Assembly (NCBI GenBank): GCA_903844645.1
Contig: CAIMUP010000014.1
Location: 1-64,000 of the forward strand
Length of the DNA stretch: 64,000 nt
Origin: an uncultured Bacteroidota bacterium
Lineage (GTDB): Bacteria; Bacteroidota; Bacteroidia; AKYH767-A; JABDAW01
Direction of reading: 5' to 3'
The notes below the pieces were generated by a model. It was not told the DNA's origin. It searched no databases and was given only the letters and a program-made list of their open reading frames with translations. Positions 44,571-53,597 of this stretch are shown here, piece after piece (the stretch's first letter is position 1; the number at the start of each line of letters is the position of its first letter). Both the position numbers and the translations under genes were made by a program.

Positions 44571-46205
44571 ATGAAATCTTTACAATCAAAAATGAATTTA
44601 GGATTACTGTTAATCCTCTTATGTATGATGAGTCTTTTCTCTGCAAAGACTACTGCTACGTGCCAAGCGAACTTCACTTGGTCGCAAACAACGAACAACG
44701 TAATTAACTTTACAAACACCTCCACCGGGACGACCATGAACACCACCTACACTTGGTATTTTGGTGATGGCGGGACTGGTTACACCCCAAATCCAACTTA
44801 CACTTATTCCGTTCCTGGGACCTATTCCGTATGCTTGGTAATCTCTGATTCCAACACATGCAGCAGCTATTTCTGCGACTCTTTTGTTACCGTTTATGGT
44901 AATGTTTTATGTGTGATGACCGCCTCGACATCCACTTTGAATGCAAGTTGTGGAACCTGTACTGATGGTGCGGCAAGTGCCTATTCAAGCGGTGGCACAG
45001 CACCTTATCATTATATTTGGAGTCCTTCTGGGGCTACCACGCAATCGGCAACGAATTTGGCAACAGGCACTTATTTTGTAACTATTACAGATGCTAATAA
45101 TTGTACCGCCACCGCTTCGGCTACTATTGATACTTGCGCACTTCATGCGAGCTTTACATGGAATCAACCATCGAATAATGTGATTGACTATACCAATACT
45201 TCGACAGGAACAAATATTTATACCATGTATGAATGGAACTATGGCGATGGAAACTATGGTTATACAGCCAATACATCGCATACTTATAGCAACCCAGGCA
45301 CTTATTATCCTTGCTTGGCTATCACCGATTCTGCTAACATGATTTCTTGCACCAATACCTATTGTACCACGATTACTGTTACTGGTGTGAATTGCAATAA
45401 TCTTTCCATTAATTCAACTACTACCAATTCCTCATGTGCTACTTGCGCAACAGGTTCTATGGTTACAACAACCACTGGCGGAACATCTCCTTTTACTTAT
45501 GTATGGACACCGAATGTATCTTCTAATTCCTCTGTTTACGGACTGCTTCCGGGTAGCTATACTTGCTGCGTTTCTGATGCTATGGGATGTACGGCTTGCA
45601 CCACCGGATACGTTGATTCTACCATAAATAATACCTTCTGCGGAGCGAGTTTTTATCTTTATCCTGATAGCATGACAGCGCATCATTATTGGGCTGTAAA
45701 TAGTTCTTATGGAACACCTCCTTTAACATACTCTTGGAATTGGGGAGATTCTACTTTTTCTACTGGTCCTTATCCTCAACATACCTACGCGAATGCAGGC
45801 ATCTATACCATTTGTTTGATGATTACAGATTCCACTGGTTGTACGAATACCACCTGCGTAACAGATTCTATTCAGCGTACCAAAAACGCGATGGTATATA
45901 TCAATGTCATCTCTCCGCAAATGGTGGGGATTAAAGAAGTTACGAGCATCAATTCTTGGTCAGTATTCCCTAATCCGGTGGCTAATTCCATGACCATTAA
46001 TTACGACCTTGCCAACACAACCAAGGTGATGATTAATGTTTATGATATGATTGGAAATAAAGTAGCCGGAATTACCAACACTATTCAACTTGCAGGACCA
46101 CATTCTATTCTTTGGGATGCTACGACGGTTCCCCAAGGCGTTTATTTAATGCAATTAAAAACCGATACCAAAACGCTTAATCAAAAGATTACCATCATGA
46201 GGTAA
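44571..46205 (+). CDS. Secreted PKD/SprB-repeat protein with type A T9SS domain
   Basis: A 544-residue exported protein: signal peptide (about 1-29), then alternating PKD domains (WYFGDGGTGYTPNPTYTY, WNYGDGNYGYTANTSHTY, WNWGDSTFSTGPYPQHTY) and SprB-like repeats (SSGGTAPYHYIWSPSGATT, TGGTSPFTYVW). A type A sorting domain of about 80 residues closes it (SVFPNPVANSMTINY ... QGVYLMQLK). Expected on the cell surface, perhaps as an adhesin. A strong terminator follows at 46232. Confidence 0.93.
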   Translation: MKSLQSKMNLGLLLILLCMMSLFSAKTTATCQANFTWSQTTNNVINFTNTSTGTTMNTTYTWYFGDGGTGYTPNPTYTYSVPGTYSVCLVISDSNTCSSYFCDSFVTVYGNVLCVMTASTSTLNASCGTCTDGAASAYSSGGTAPYHYIWSPSGATTQSATNLATGTYFVTITDANNCTATASATIDTCALHASFTWNQPSNNVIDYTNTSTGTNIYTMYEWNYGDGNYGYTANTSHTYSNPGTYYPCLAITDSANMISCTNTYCTTITVTGVNCNNLSINSTTTNSSCATCATGSMVTTTTGGTSPFTYVWTPNVSSNSSVYGLLPGSYTCCVSDAMGCTACTTGYVDSTINNTFCGASFYLYPDSMTAHHYWAVNSSYGTPPLTYSWNWGDSTFSTGPYPQHTYANAGIYTICLMITDSTGCTNTTCVTDSIQRTKNAMVYINVISPQMVGIKEVTSINSWSVFPNPVANSMTINYDLANTTKVMINVYDMIGNKVAGITNTIQLAGPHSILWDATTVPQGVYLMQLKTDTKTLNQKITIMR

Positions 46206-46231
46206 AAGGAATCCTTTTATCAGGTTCTTCA

Positions 46232-46269
46232 AGAAGGCATCCAGCAGTGGATGCCTTCTTTCGTTTAAT
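46232..46269 (+). terminator. Rho-independent terminator after the PKD T9SS gene
   Basis: AGAAGGCATCCA and TGGATGCCTTCT form a perfect 12-bp stem around a 4-nt loop (46232-46259), followed by TTCGTTT. Confidence 0.9.
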
Positions 46270-46282
46270 GCCATTCCTTTTA

Positions 46283-46290
46283 TAGTTTTG
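46283..46290 (+). promoter_or_regulatory. -7 box (TAGTTTTG), leaderless arrangement
   Basis: TAGTTTTG ends 5 bp before the ATG at 46295, so the transcript would start at or next to the initiation codon. Confidence 0.5.
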
Positions 46291-46294
46291 CAGA

Positions 46295-46675
46295 ATGGAG
46301 GATAAACAAAAAGATCAAATCATTAAATGGAGCAGCGTAGTATGCGCCGATGCTGTGATTATTTTATTAATCATTTTCCTTCAATTATTGTTGTATTCAA
46401 CCGCCCCTAAACTTTCTTATGACAAGCCATTCAAATGTAATTTTGACAAGCAAGCCGCTTGCAATCAATTAGCCTTTCATCATAATAAGACACTGATTCT
46501 CGAACTACTGATAGGTGGAATTTTATTGACCCTCACGAATTACCTATTGTTAAAAGGTAAAGTCCAGAAGCCTGTTCTTACTTTATGCATCCTAATATTA
46601 ATTTATTTGCTGATCACCGGATTAAGTTTGGCATACTTTACAATGGAGTTTGTGAACCTTAATATGAGAGCCTAA
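46295..46675 (+). CDS. Small multi-spanning membrane protein, unknown
   Basis: A 126-residue protein with three hydrophobic segments (about 14-34, 65-88 and 93-115). Between the first two is a loop with two Cys (KCNFDKQAACNQ). I do not recognise the family. The closely placed upstream -7 box and the preceding terminator support an independent gene. Function unknown. Confidence 0.6.
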   Translation: MEDKQKDQIIKWSSVVCADAVIILLIIFLQLLLYSTAPKLSYDKPFKCNFDKQAACNQLAFHHNKTLILELLIGGILLTLTNYLLLKGKVQKPVLTLCILILIYLLITGLSLAYFTMEFVNLNMRA

Positions 46676-46782
46676 AAGTATTCTCCCCAATCCCCCTTTC
46701 TCTGTTTCCGCTCCCTCTATACCTTATATCCTTATACTATAAACCCTTAATTTCGCTTTTTCAGTGCAAAATACCTTTTTAT

Positions 46783-47013
46783 CCATGCGACTTATCCTTT
46801 TATCCATGGCAACTAAGAGATTTACCATGGCAACTAAGACATTAACCATGGCAACTATCAGTTTGTCCATGGACAAATTGATAGTTGCTATGGACAAACC
46901 GATAGTTGCCATGGACAAACTGATAGTTGCCATGGCAAAAAGGATAGTTGCCATGGCAAAAAAGATAGTTGCCATGGGTAAAAGGAGTTTCTCCATGGGT
47001 AAAAGGTGATTAC
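46783..47013. repeat. 21-bp tandem array 10: eleven dyads around CCATGG
   Basis: CCATGG or a one-base variant (CCATGC, CTATGG) occurs at 46783, 46804, 46825, 46846, 46867, 46888, 46909, 46930, 46951, 46972 and 46993, an exact 21-bp step throughout. The word at 46867 extends to TTTGTCCATGGACAAA. Left units read CCATGGCAACTAAG and right units read GATAGTTGCCATGG, so the array is inverted about 46869.5. It lies between co-directional genes. Bases 46676-46782 and 47014-47245 show no gene. Confidence 0.96.
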
Positions 47014-47260
47014 CGACTGCCGCCATGCTTTTTTCTTTAATAACAAACCTTGGAGGAAGTGTGGAAAGGGTCGTGGGTAGAGGGGTTTGAGGGAGAAAAA
47101 GGTAAATGACGAGGAATTGTGAGTAGACTTTACCAAAGTTTAAGACTTTGGTAAAGTTTTTTAGTACATTTTTTTTCATTAAGGGTCTATCTCACGTCCG
47201 GTTTTGATTATTAGAAAGAGTAAGTGTTGACAATGTGATTTTTATTTGATGACAGATGTG

Positions 47261-47268
47261 TATCTTTG
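47261..47268 (+). promoter_or_regulatory. -7 box (TATCTTTG) for the frameshifted T9SS gene
   Basis: TATCTTTG lies 25 bp before the ATG at 47294, making the earlier ATGs at 47246 and 47273 unlikely starts. Confidence 0.55.
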
Positions 47269-47293
47269 CGGGATGAATTCTAAAAACTTAAGC

Positions 47294-47731
47294 ATGAAAA
47301 GGGTAATGATAATTCTATTTCTGATAAGTTTTGGTAAGCCATGTTATTGCCAATGGACTTCGGTAGATACTATTGACTTGGCTTATGGCTTTGGCAATGA
47401 AGCTAAGGTTACCATTAAATATCTGAACGAAGACGAGGTTTTTTGGTATAGTGAATATGATTATATAACGCCCACTTATCCTGCATACTATGTGGTTTCG
47501 CGCACTGCAAATTCTTTTGCAAATAAGCAAGTTTTTTTTCCTGTAATGGAGGTCCACACCAAAATTCAAATTACCTTTATGATGTTGATTTCTTATCTTA
47601 TGATACCATATTTCTTTATAGTGATTGTTCGGTACCTCCTACCTTACATTGGGGATTTATCAAATCATTTGACGGAGGAAATTCATGGACGCAGTATGTA
47701 CATAATCGCCCGAAAAATATGTATTTTATAA
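47294..47731 (+). pseudogene. N-terminal part of a frameshifted T9SS BNR-repeat protein
   Basis: A signal peptide (MKRVMIILFLISFGKPCYCQ) and about 60 normal residues follow. After NSFANKQVFF at a T8 run (47532-47539) the frame turns into unusual hydrophobic sequence and stops at 47731. In the -1 frame the same DNA continues as CNGGPHQNSNYLYDVDFLSY and then SFDGGNSWTQYVHNRPKN, a BNR repeat that joins the downstream ORF. One extra T would restore a single ORF of about 437 codons. It could be a real frameshift, phase variation or a sequencing error in a homopolymer. Confidence 0.75.
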
Positions 47732-48603
47732 ATGCGAGTTTAGCTTATGGTTTCACAGGCAGTAATATGTATTGTTACTATAACGATACCGTCCAATTTG
47801 TGAGTAGTGTGCCATTTACATATAACACTTATAGCCAGGCAAATTTTATTGATAGCCTTAACGGTTTTGTATATGCAATTAGCAGTCCGTTTAATCAGGT
47901 ATTTCGAACCAGTGACGGTGGAATGACATGGATTCAACTTGCAGTCAATACAAGTAGATCGTATTATCTAATGGAATCATTGAATGAAACAGTCAGTTAC
48001 CTTTATGCAGATTCAGGATATGTGTATAAAACAATTGATGGAGGGAATTCATGGAATCAAATTATACGAAAGGATTCAGTTATTGATATACATTTTCTTA
48101 ATGAACAACGTGCCTATTCGGTAAGTTATATAAGCAATACAGATAGCAAATATAGTTTTTCAAATGATGGAGGGCAATCATGGACTTCAAGTAATCTGCC
48201 TACTTCTTTTATGGCGGAACACATAAAAATGTTTAACGATAGTGTGGGATATGTTGATGGTAAAAGCACTAACATGTATAGTAAGTTAGTGATATTAAAA
48301 ACGACAAATAATGGGTTAATGCCAATAGATATTACAACATTTACCAAACTTCTTATAAATCCCAATCCTTCTATTGATGGAGAATATATAATTGAGATAC
48401 CCTTAGACATGGCATCTCTTGATGATGTTTTGCTTTCAGTTTATGATGCTAAAGGTTGTTTGATTTTAAAGAATAATTTAACTAATCATTCAAACAAAAC
48501 AACCCTTTATCTGCAAGGCAAAGCAAAAGGAATTTATCTTATCCAATTGAGTGATGGAAGTAATAGATATTTCAAGTATACCGGGAAGCTGGTGAAAGAA
48601 TGA
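47719..48603 (+). CDS. C-terminal part of the frameshifted T9SS BNR-repeat protein
   Basis: 294 residues from the first ATG in this frame, although the frame is open and protein-like back to about 47530. BNR/Asp-box motifs are VFRTSDGGMTWIQL, VYKTIDGGNSWNQI and SFSNDGGQSWTSS. A type A sorting domain ends it (INPNPSIDGEYIIEI ... AKGIYLIQLSDG). On its own it lacks a signal peptide and could not be exported, so it is best read with the fragment at 47294. Confidence 0.75.
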   Translation: MYFINASLAYGFTGSNMYCYYNDTVQFVSSVPFTYNTYSQANFIDSLNGFVYAISSPFNQVFRTSDGGMTWIQLAVNTSRSYYLMESLNETVSYLYADSGYVYKTIDGGNSWNQIIRKDSVIDIHFLNEQRAYSVSYISNTDSKYSFSNDGGQSWTSSNLPTSFMAEHIKMFNDSVGYVDGKSTNMYSKLVILKTTNNGLMPIDITTFTKLLINPNPSIDGEYIIEIPLDMASLDDVLLSVYDAKGCLILKNNLTNHSNKTTLYLQGKAKGIYLIQLSDGSNRYFKYTGKLVKE

Positions 48604-48680
48604 TGATCAAGCTTGGTAAACCACCTAATAGGTAACGACCTGCATCCTGACAGACAATCACGAATAGGCGATTGAATAAT
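48602..48680. repeat. Dispersed hairpin repeat, copy 5 (decayed)
   Basis: GGTAAACCACCTAATAGGT (about 48615-48633) and GCATCCTGACAGACAATCA (48642-48660), followed by AGGCGATTG, align with copy 1 (391-509). The stem is partly lost. Confidence 0.65.
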
Positions 48681-48743
48681 TCAGATAATAAGGTTAAAAT
48701 TTACTGCCCTTTCGGATGATTCAAAAATGAGAAATCAAATTCG

Positions 48744-48751
48744 TAATTTTG
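48744..48751 (+). promoter_or_regulatory. -7 box (TAATTTTG) for the M1 aminopeptidase gene
   Basis: TAATTTTG lies 72 bp before the chosen start at 48824. A 19-codon ORF (48757-48816) would be the first frame in this leader. Confidence 0.5.
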
Positions 48752-48823
48752 CCAAGATGAAAATGAATGACGCCGTTGCAATTCCGAAACGCGATACCAT
48801 GCTGAATGAATTATAAGAATTCG

Positions 48824-50761
48824 ATGAAGAAAATAGTAATCCTGATTTTGTTTGCGATGGTCGCGAAGGGCATCCTCGGACAAACGGTTTTGGACTCGTT
48901 GGGGATTATAAAACTGTCTCCTGATTTGGAGAAAATTATTGAAGCCGAAAAGCAAAGCAACGTCTGGAAACTAAATGCAAAATCGAATCCTTTGACGAAT
49001 AATTATGATCTCAAATACCATCGCCTGGAATGGATGATTGATCCCGCCGTAGATTCTATTAAGGGCTGCATCACCTCTTATTTTATGCCGATGAACAACG
49101 GCTTCAATCAAATCAATTTTGATTGCTCGAATGCCTTGGTTATTGACTCCGTTCGCTTTCATGGAGCGATGATCAGCTACCTTCAATTGCCGAATGGTTT
49201 GTTGCAGATTACGCTGCCCATCACGCTTCCGGCTACTATCTTGGATTCTGTTTCCGTCTATTACGAAGGCATTCCGAGTTCCACCGGCTTTGGCTCTTTT
49301 GAACAAACTACGCACAACGGTGTCCCTGTTTTATGGACTCTTTCCGAGCCTTACGGAGCACAAGATTGGTGGCCCTGCAAGAACAGTTTGCTGGATAAAA
49401 TTGATTCTATAGATGTTCTCGTAACTACGCCGCAAATCTATCGCGTAGCAAGCAATGGGTTACTTGTTGAAGAGAATTTAATTGGTAGTAATTCTAAAGT
49501 TTATCATTGGAAACATCGCCATCCTATCGCCACTTATCTAATTGGGATAGCGGTTACGAATTATTCCTTTTATTCCGATTATGTTCCCTTCGGCACGGAT
49601 TCTTTCGAGGTCCTGAATTATGTGTATCCCGAGAATGATTCCTTGGCAAGAACGCAAACGCCAGACATTATTAATGTCATTAAAATCTACGACAGCCTTA
49701 TCGTTCCTTATCCTTTTCGGGATGAAAAATACGGACACGCACAATTCAGTTGGGGTGGCGGTATGGAACATCAAACCATGAGCTTCGTTACCCGTTTCGA
49801 TAATGGATTAATCGCCCATGAATGCGCCCATCAATGGTTCGGAGATGCCGTTACCTGCGGCAGTTGGGAGGATATTTGGCTGAACGAAGGGTTCGCGGTT
49901 TTCATGGAAAGCCTCACCGAGAAATATTTATTTCCCGACATCTGGAAAGGCTTGATGAAAAGAAATTGTACCTACGTTTGTTCTGTTCCGAATGGTTCTG
50001 TTTGGGTGGATGATACGACTTCTGTTTCAAGAATATTCAGCGGCAGGTTAACCTATACCAAAGGTTCGCTCCTCCTCCGAATGTTGCAGTGGAAACTCGG
50101 CGATTCCTTGTTCTTCCAAGGATTAAGAAATTATCAGAACGACCCTTTATTAAAATACAATTTCGCTCACACCAAAGACCTTCAACGAAACTTGGAACAA
50201 ACCAGCGGGCTGCAACTCGACAACTTCTTCCAGCAATGGTTCTATGGTCAGGGATTTCCTTCTTACCACATTAAATGGAAGCAAAATAACAGCACCGTTT
50301 CATTAACCATTGACCAAACTACTTCCGACAAAAGCGTTGCCTTTTACGAGATGCCCCTGCCCATAGAATTCCGTGGAAAAGACCGCGATACAATCATCGT
50401 TTTCAACCACACCTTCTCTGGGCAAGCCTTCACCGCCAATCTCGATTTCTTCGTCGAAGAAGTCATTTTCGACCCCGATTCCTGGATCATCTCCTCCAAC
50501 AATATTATCTATCATACCCCGCAAATAACCATTTTCCCAAATCCTTTTACCGATAACTTTTCCCTCTACATACAAGGGCTGAATACCGATGGCGATGTAA
50601 CGATTACCATCCTCGACCTTCTCGGAAACAGGATTTGGAACAGAACGGGTACCGCTCACGAATTAACCGAAACGAATGTACCCCCCATAGCCAGCGGACT
50701 GTATTTCCTGAAGATTACCTGCAACGAATTCAGCCTGGTGAGGAAATTAGTCAAAGATTAA
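48824..50761 (+). CDS. M1-family zinc aminopeptidase with T9SS domain
   Basis: I use the ATG at 48824, which gives the signal peptide MKKIVILILFAMVAKGILGQ; an ATG 18 bp upstream is also open. 645 residues. The M1 catalytic region has the GGMEHQTMSF exopeptidase motif and HECAHQWFGD with His332, Glu333, His336 and the third ligand Glu355 in WLNEGFAVF (HExxH-x18-E). The C-terminal 80 residues (ITIFPNPFTDNFSLYI ... SGLYFLKIT) form a type A sorting domain. It is therefore a cell-surface or secreted aminopeptidase, suited to releasing amino acids from external peptides, as the POT transporters would also exploit. Confidence 0.93.
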   Translation: MKKIVILILFAMVAKGILGQTVLDSLGIIKLSPDLEKIIEAEKQSNVWKLNAKSNPLTNNYDLKYHRLEWMIDPAVDSIKGCITSYFMPMNNGFNQINFDCSNALVIDSVRFHGAMISYLQLPNGLLQITLPITLPATILDSVSVYYEGIPSSTGFGSFEQTTHNGVPVLWTLSEPYGAQDWWPCKNSLLDKIDSIDVLVTTPQIYRVASNGLLVEENLIGSNSKVYHWKHRHPIATYLIGIAVTNYSFYSDYVPFGTDSFEVLNYVYPENDSLARTQTPDIINVIKIYDSLIVPYPFRDEKYGHAQFSWGGGMEHQTMSFVTRFDNGLIAHECAHQWFGDAVTCGSWEDIWLNEGFAVFMESLTEKYLFPDIWKGLMKRNCTYVCSVPNGSVWVDDTTSVSRIFSGRLTYTKGSLLLRMLQWKLGDSLFFQGLRNYQNDPLLKYNFAHTKDLQRNLEQTSGLQLDNFFQQWFYGQGFPSYHIKWKQNNSTVSLTIDQTTSDKSVAFYEMPLPIEFRGKDRDTIIVFNHTFSGQAFTANLDFFVEEVIFDPDSWIISSNNIIYHTPQITIFPNPFTDNFSLYIQGLNTDGDVTITILDLLGNRIWNRTGTAHELTETNVPPIASGLYFLKITCNEFSLVRKLVKD

Positions 50762-51069
50762 AGACGATTGCCCCAAGAGGCAGCACCCTTTCTGCCACTT
50801 CTTTTCATAGTTATAGCAATACTCATCCTCCTTTTATTGTTGCTCCCAAGAGGTCGCAATCATAAAAAAGAGGAAAGAAAAACTGGCTGGAGCAAAATTA
50901 AGAGGTATATTTTAATAAGATTTTCCCAGTTTTTTCTTATCAAATACGCTTTGAAGGAGACTTAGATTCTTTTGTCAATTTTGTCCAATATGAGTTTTTG
51001 AGTCTCAAAAATGCAGTTTTACGTTGAGAATGCCCAAAAACTTTTCTTTTTTTTTCGTCAACTCTTCAG

Positions 51070-51330
51070 ACATGGAGTTCATGTCATCATACATGAAGTT
51101 CATGTACGATTACATGAACTTCAAAGTCGAGTACATGAAACTCATGTACAATTACATGAATCGCAAAGTCGAGTACATGAATTTCAAAGTCGAGTACATG
51201 AGTTGCAAAGTTGATTACATGAGTTGCAAAGTTGATTACATGAATCGCAAAGTTGATTACATGAATCGCATGTACGATTACATGAGATGCAAAGCTGATG
51301 ACATGAATTGCAAAGATGACAACATTTTTT
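51070..51330. repeat. 21-bp tandem array 11 (twelve units)
   Basis: ACATG starts at 51070, 51091, 51112, 51133, 51154, 51175, 51196, 51217, 51238, 51259, 51280 and 51301, with a partial at 51322. Units read ACATGAATCGCAAAGTTG or close variants, and several contain CATGTAC dyads. It lies between co-directional genes. Frames through it on the plus strand are repeat artefacts. Upstream (50762-51069) I see only a possible weak hairpin near 50780 and no convincing gene. Confidence 0.95.
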
Positions 51331-51411
51331 GAATAACTTTTTCCATGCTTTGGACTTTGGTGAAGTTAATTTTACAATTATTTATAGTAATTTTGTCCCC
51401 TTATCTAAAAG

Positions 51412-51568
51412 ATGTAAAATGATACCCCTCCTGATATTAAAGATAGCCGACCATACCTTTCCATCCATCGCAATAGGCAACAGCGACCTCTTGAATGTCG
51501 GGCAAAAAATATATGCAATAGGAAGCTATAATAATTGGCACATTCTTTGTAATTCAACAAATCTTTAA
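51412..51568 (+). pseudogene. Fragment of a trypsin-like (HtrA/S1C) protease gene
   Basis: About 50 codons read LILKIADHTFPSIAIGNSD followed by LLNVGQKIYAIGS. This matches the stretch of HtrA/S1C proteases between the catalytic Asp loop and the active-site Ser (L-x-V-L-K-I ... GDSDxLxVGxxVxAIGxP). No catalytic Ser or His region is present, and both ends are missing. It is likely a remnant left in the accessory patch. Confidence 0.5.
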
Positions 51569-51582
51569 TATATCAAAATAAA

Positions 51583-52245
51583 ATGGCAACAGAAAAAGGA
51601 AAGGAACAAATGAAAATCCGTCTTGATCGATTTACATCAATCATCAAGAAGAAACGAAATAATGATTTTGAAAATGAATTAAAAGAAATCAAGGATCTTT
51701 TTAAATCCCAAAAAGACTTTTCTCCGGAAGAATTTTATGAAAGATTATTAACAAGATTAGAGATATCATACAACGACGGAAGTTTAAAAAAATGGTTTTG
51801 GATTGACTTAGTTAATATTGCAGATGGAATATTCATGAACGAAAAGGAGGAAACCATAACCAATGAGGATAATGAAAAATTTGTAAAACGACTATATGAA
51901 ATAATTAATGAGATGGCTGAATCAGATTATAAACAAAATGAAACTGGAATCAATGATCCTGATTACGTTTCTCCAAAACAGCAGTATGAAGTTTTTTTGC
52001 ACGACTTCCAAGCAGACTCTGATATTGAATTGATTGAGCGATTTAATGACCAGGTTTATACTCAAGGTTGGACTGGATCCAGAGGTGCATATTTATCTGC
52101 AATACATACGGAATTTAATAATCGTAAATTTGATTTCAGTGTAATAGGTGATTCGGAAGGATTATCCTTTAAACAAAAAATCAAACTTGAGGGGAAAATA
52201 ATTTCTATAATGGATGCTTCAGCTCCTGATGAAGAGAAGATATAA
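51583..52245 (+). CDS. Hypothetical charged, helical protein
   Basis: A 220-residue soluble protein rich in Lys, Glu, Asp and Asn, with helix and coiled-coil character over about 1-115 (SIIKKKRNNDFENELKEIKDLF). The C-terminal part reads QGWTGSRGAYLSAIHTEFNNRKFDFSVI. I do not recognise a family. It is AT-rich like the genes that follow, which suggests recent acquisition. It ends 90 bp before the frameshifted metallophosphoesterase; a joint role, perhaps in a defence or stress module, is only a guess. Confidence 0.6.
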   Translation: MATEKGKEQMKIRLDRFTSIIKKKRNNDFENELKEIKDLFKSQKDFSPEEFYERLLTRLEISYNDGSLKKWFWIDLVNIADGIFMNEKEETITNEDNEKFVKRLYEIINEMAESDYKQNETGINDPDYVSPKQQYEVFLHDFQADSDIELIERFNDQVYTQGWTGSRGAYLSAIHTEFNNRKFDFSVIGDSEGLSFKQKIKLEGKIISIMDASAPDEEKI

Positions 52246-52335
52246 TTTATTGATGAGTTTAACTTCATTAATTAATTATAAAAAATTCAAGAGTTAAAGG
52301 GAAAATATTTTGCAACTATAGATTGATATACCATT

Positions 52336-53282
52336 TTGAAGATTCTTATTTTATCAGATTTATTTTGGAATATTGAAGCAAAAAAAAATCAAATTTTGAT
52401 ATAAAAAATTCCTCTGAAATTGACCATAGTTCTTCAAAATTTTCTTCGTATCGGCTTTATACATCTATAATATTAAATCACAAACCTGATATTGTATTGT
52501 TAGCGGGCGATATAACAGGGGACGGATCTTGTGGTCATGGATTTCAAAATGCTTTAATATTATTATTAACATTTTTAGAGAGCAAAAAAGTACAAACATT
52601 TTTCATTAAAGGTAACCATGATGAAAATAAGTTTTTTGGTTTAGTGATGAATATGACAAAAGATTTTCAATATGTTGAACGAATTTCAAGTAAGATAATT
52701 CAATTTAAAGAGATAAAATTTTTGGGATTAGACTTTGACGACACCGAAAGCATAACAAGATTAAATGATATTATTTTACATAATTCAAAGGTAAATTTTA
52801 TTCTTGCCCATTGCTCATGGAGACGTAGAATTAGACTTCTTGATTTTGACACAAATTATATAATAACTGGACATTTTAATGAGAATATTGGATATATTGA
52901 AGATAAAGTATTTATATCTATTGGGAATGACAGATTAGAAGATATAAATTTTGTTACTATCAATTTAACAAAATCTGGGGAAAAAATTACCTTCTATAAT
53001 ATGAATTGTCTGAATGATAATGTAAAATTAACCAATGCAATTAAAAATAAGAATAATTTTTCTATGGATATTGCATCATCAGATATTACAGACAATAAAT
53101 TTTCTCAATCCCTTAGTATAATTAGAAACATTAAGAACAAAGAAATGAATGAAATTACTCAATATGACCTTGAACAGATTAGATCAATAATTAGTTTGAA
53201 TTCTATGACATTTTTTACTGATTATTTGGGAAGATCAAAATATTATAAAATTATGAACAAACTATCTGAAACACACTCCTGA
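52336..53282 (+). pseudogene. Calcineurin-like metallophosphoesterase with an A9 frameshift
   Basis: Translation from TTG at 52336 gives KILILSDLFWNIEAKK, the usual first strand with the SD motif. At an A9 run (about 52380-52388) the frame must shift -1 (or gain one A) to continue as DIKNSSEIDHSSSKF and then DIVLLAGDITGDG, FIKGNHDEN, LAHCSWRRR and ITGHFNEN. Metal motifs GDIT, GNHD, H and GH are thus present. The combined product would be about 315 residues. It may be a decayed gene, a programmed slippage site or an assembly error. Substrate unknown. Confidence 0.7.
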
Positions 53283-53287
53283 AATGT

Positions 53288-53327
53288 ACCTGACACCTGA
53301 ATTATAATGAAATCGAATGTCGTCTAT
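53288..53327 (+). repeat. Direct repeat, left copy, flanking the Fic/Doc module
   Basis: This 40-bp stretch matches 53965-54004 at 36 of 40 positions, including AATGAAATCGAATGTCGTC. It begins just past the metallophosphoesterase stop. The two copies are 677 bp apart and bracket the toxin-antitoxin pair. Confidence 0.85.
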
Positions 53328-53408
53328 TCTCGTAGGAACTTGATTCCTTACCGAGATGTATGTCCATAAATTTTCGTTATTTTGCAGTGAAATTAAAAAA
53401 TACCAAAT

Positions 53409-53597
53409 ATGTCATCACAAGAAATAAAACAAGAAATCAGTAAGGTTATCGAAGAGGTTCCTGAATCTGTATTAGCTGAAATTCTGGGCTATTTAAAGCA
53501 AATTCAGAGTTTGCCAAAGGACAAAATAGAAATGAGCGAGAACTTGAAAAGGATTCTTCGTGAGGACAAAGATTTATTGCAACGCCTTGCAGAATGA
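53409..53597 (+). CDS. Antitoxin of a Fic/Doc module
   Basis: A 62-residue acidic protein, helical throughout (KQEISKVIEEVPESVLAEIL), with a C-terminal basic/acidic helix. It is not a classical Phd, but its size, position and the 4-bp overlap with a Doc-type toxin mark it as the antitoxin. Similar short proteins accompany RelE- or Doc-type toxins. It would neutralise the toxin by binding and probably autoregulate the operon. Confidence 0.75.
   Translation: MSSQEIKQEISKVIEEVPESVLAEILGYLKQIQSLPKDKIEMSENLKRILREDKDLLQRLAE

Noticed and set aside
50768-50965. 65-codon ORF with a hydrophobic stretch after the M1 aminopeptidase gene
   Set aside because: It needs a TTG start, has no promoter box, begins right at the peptidase stop, and the hydrophobic run may be chance in T-rich DNA. 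A small membrane protein cannot be excluded.
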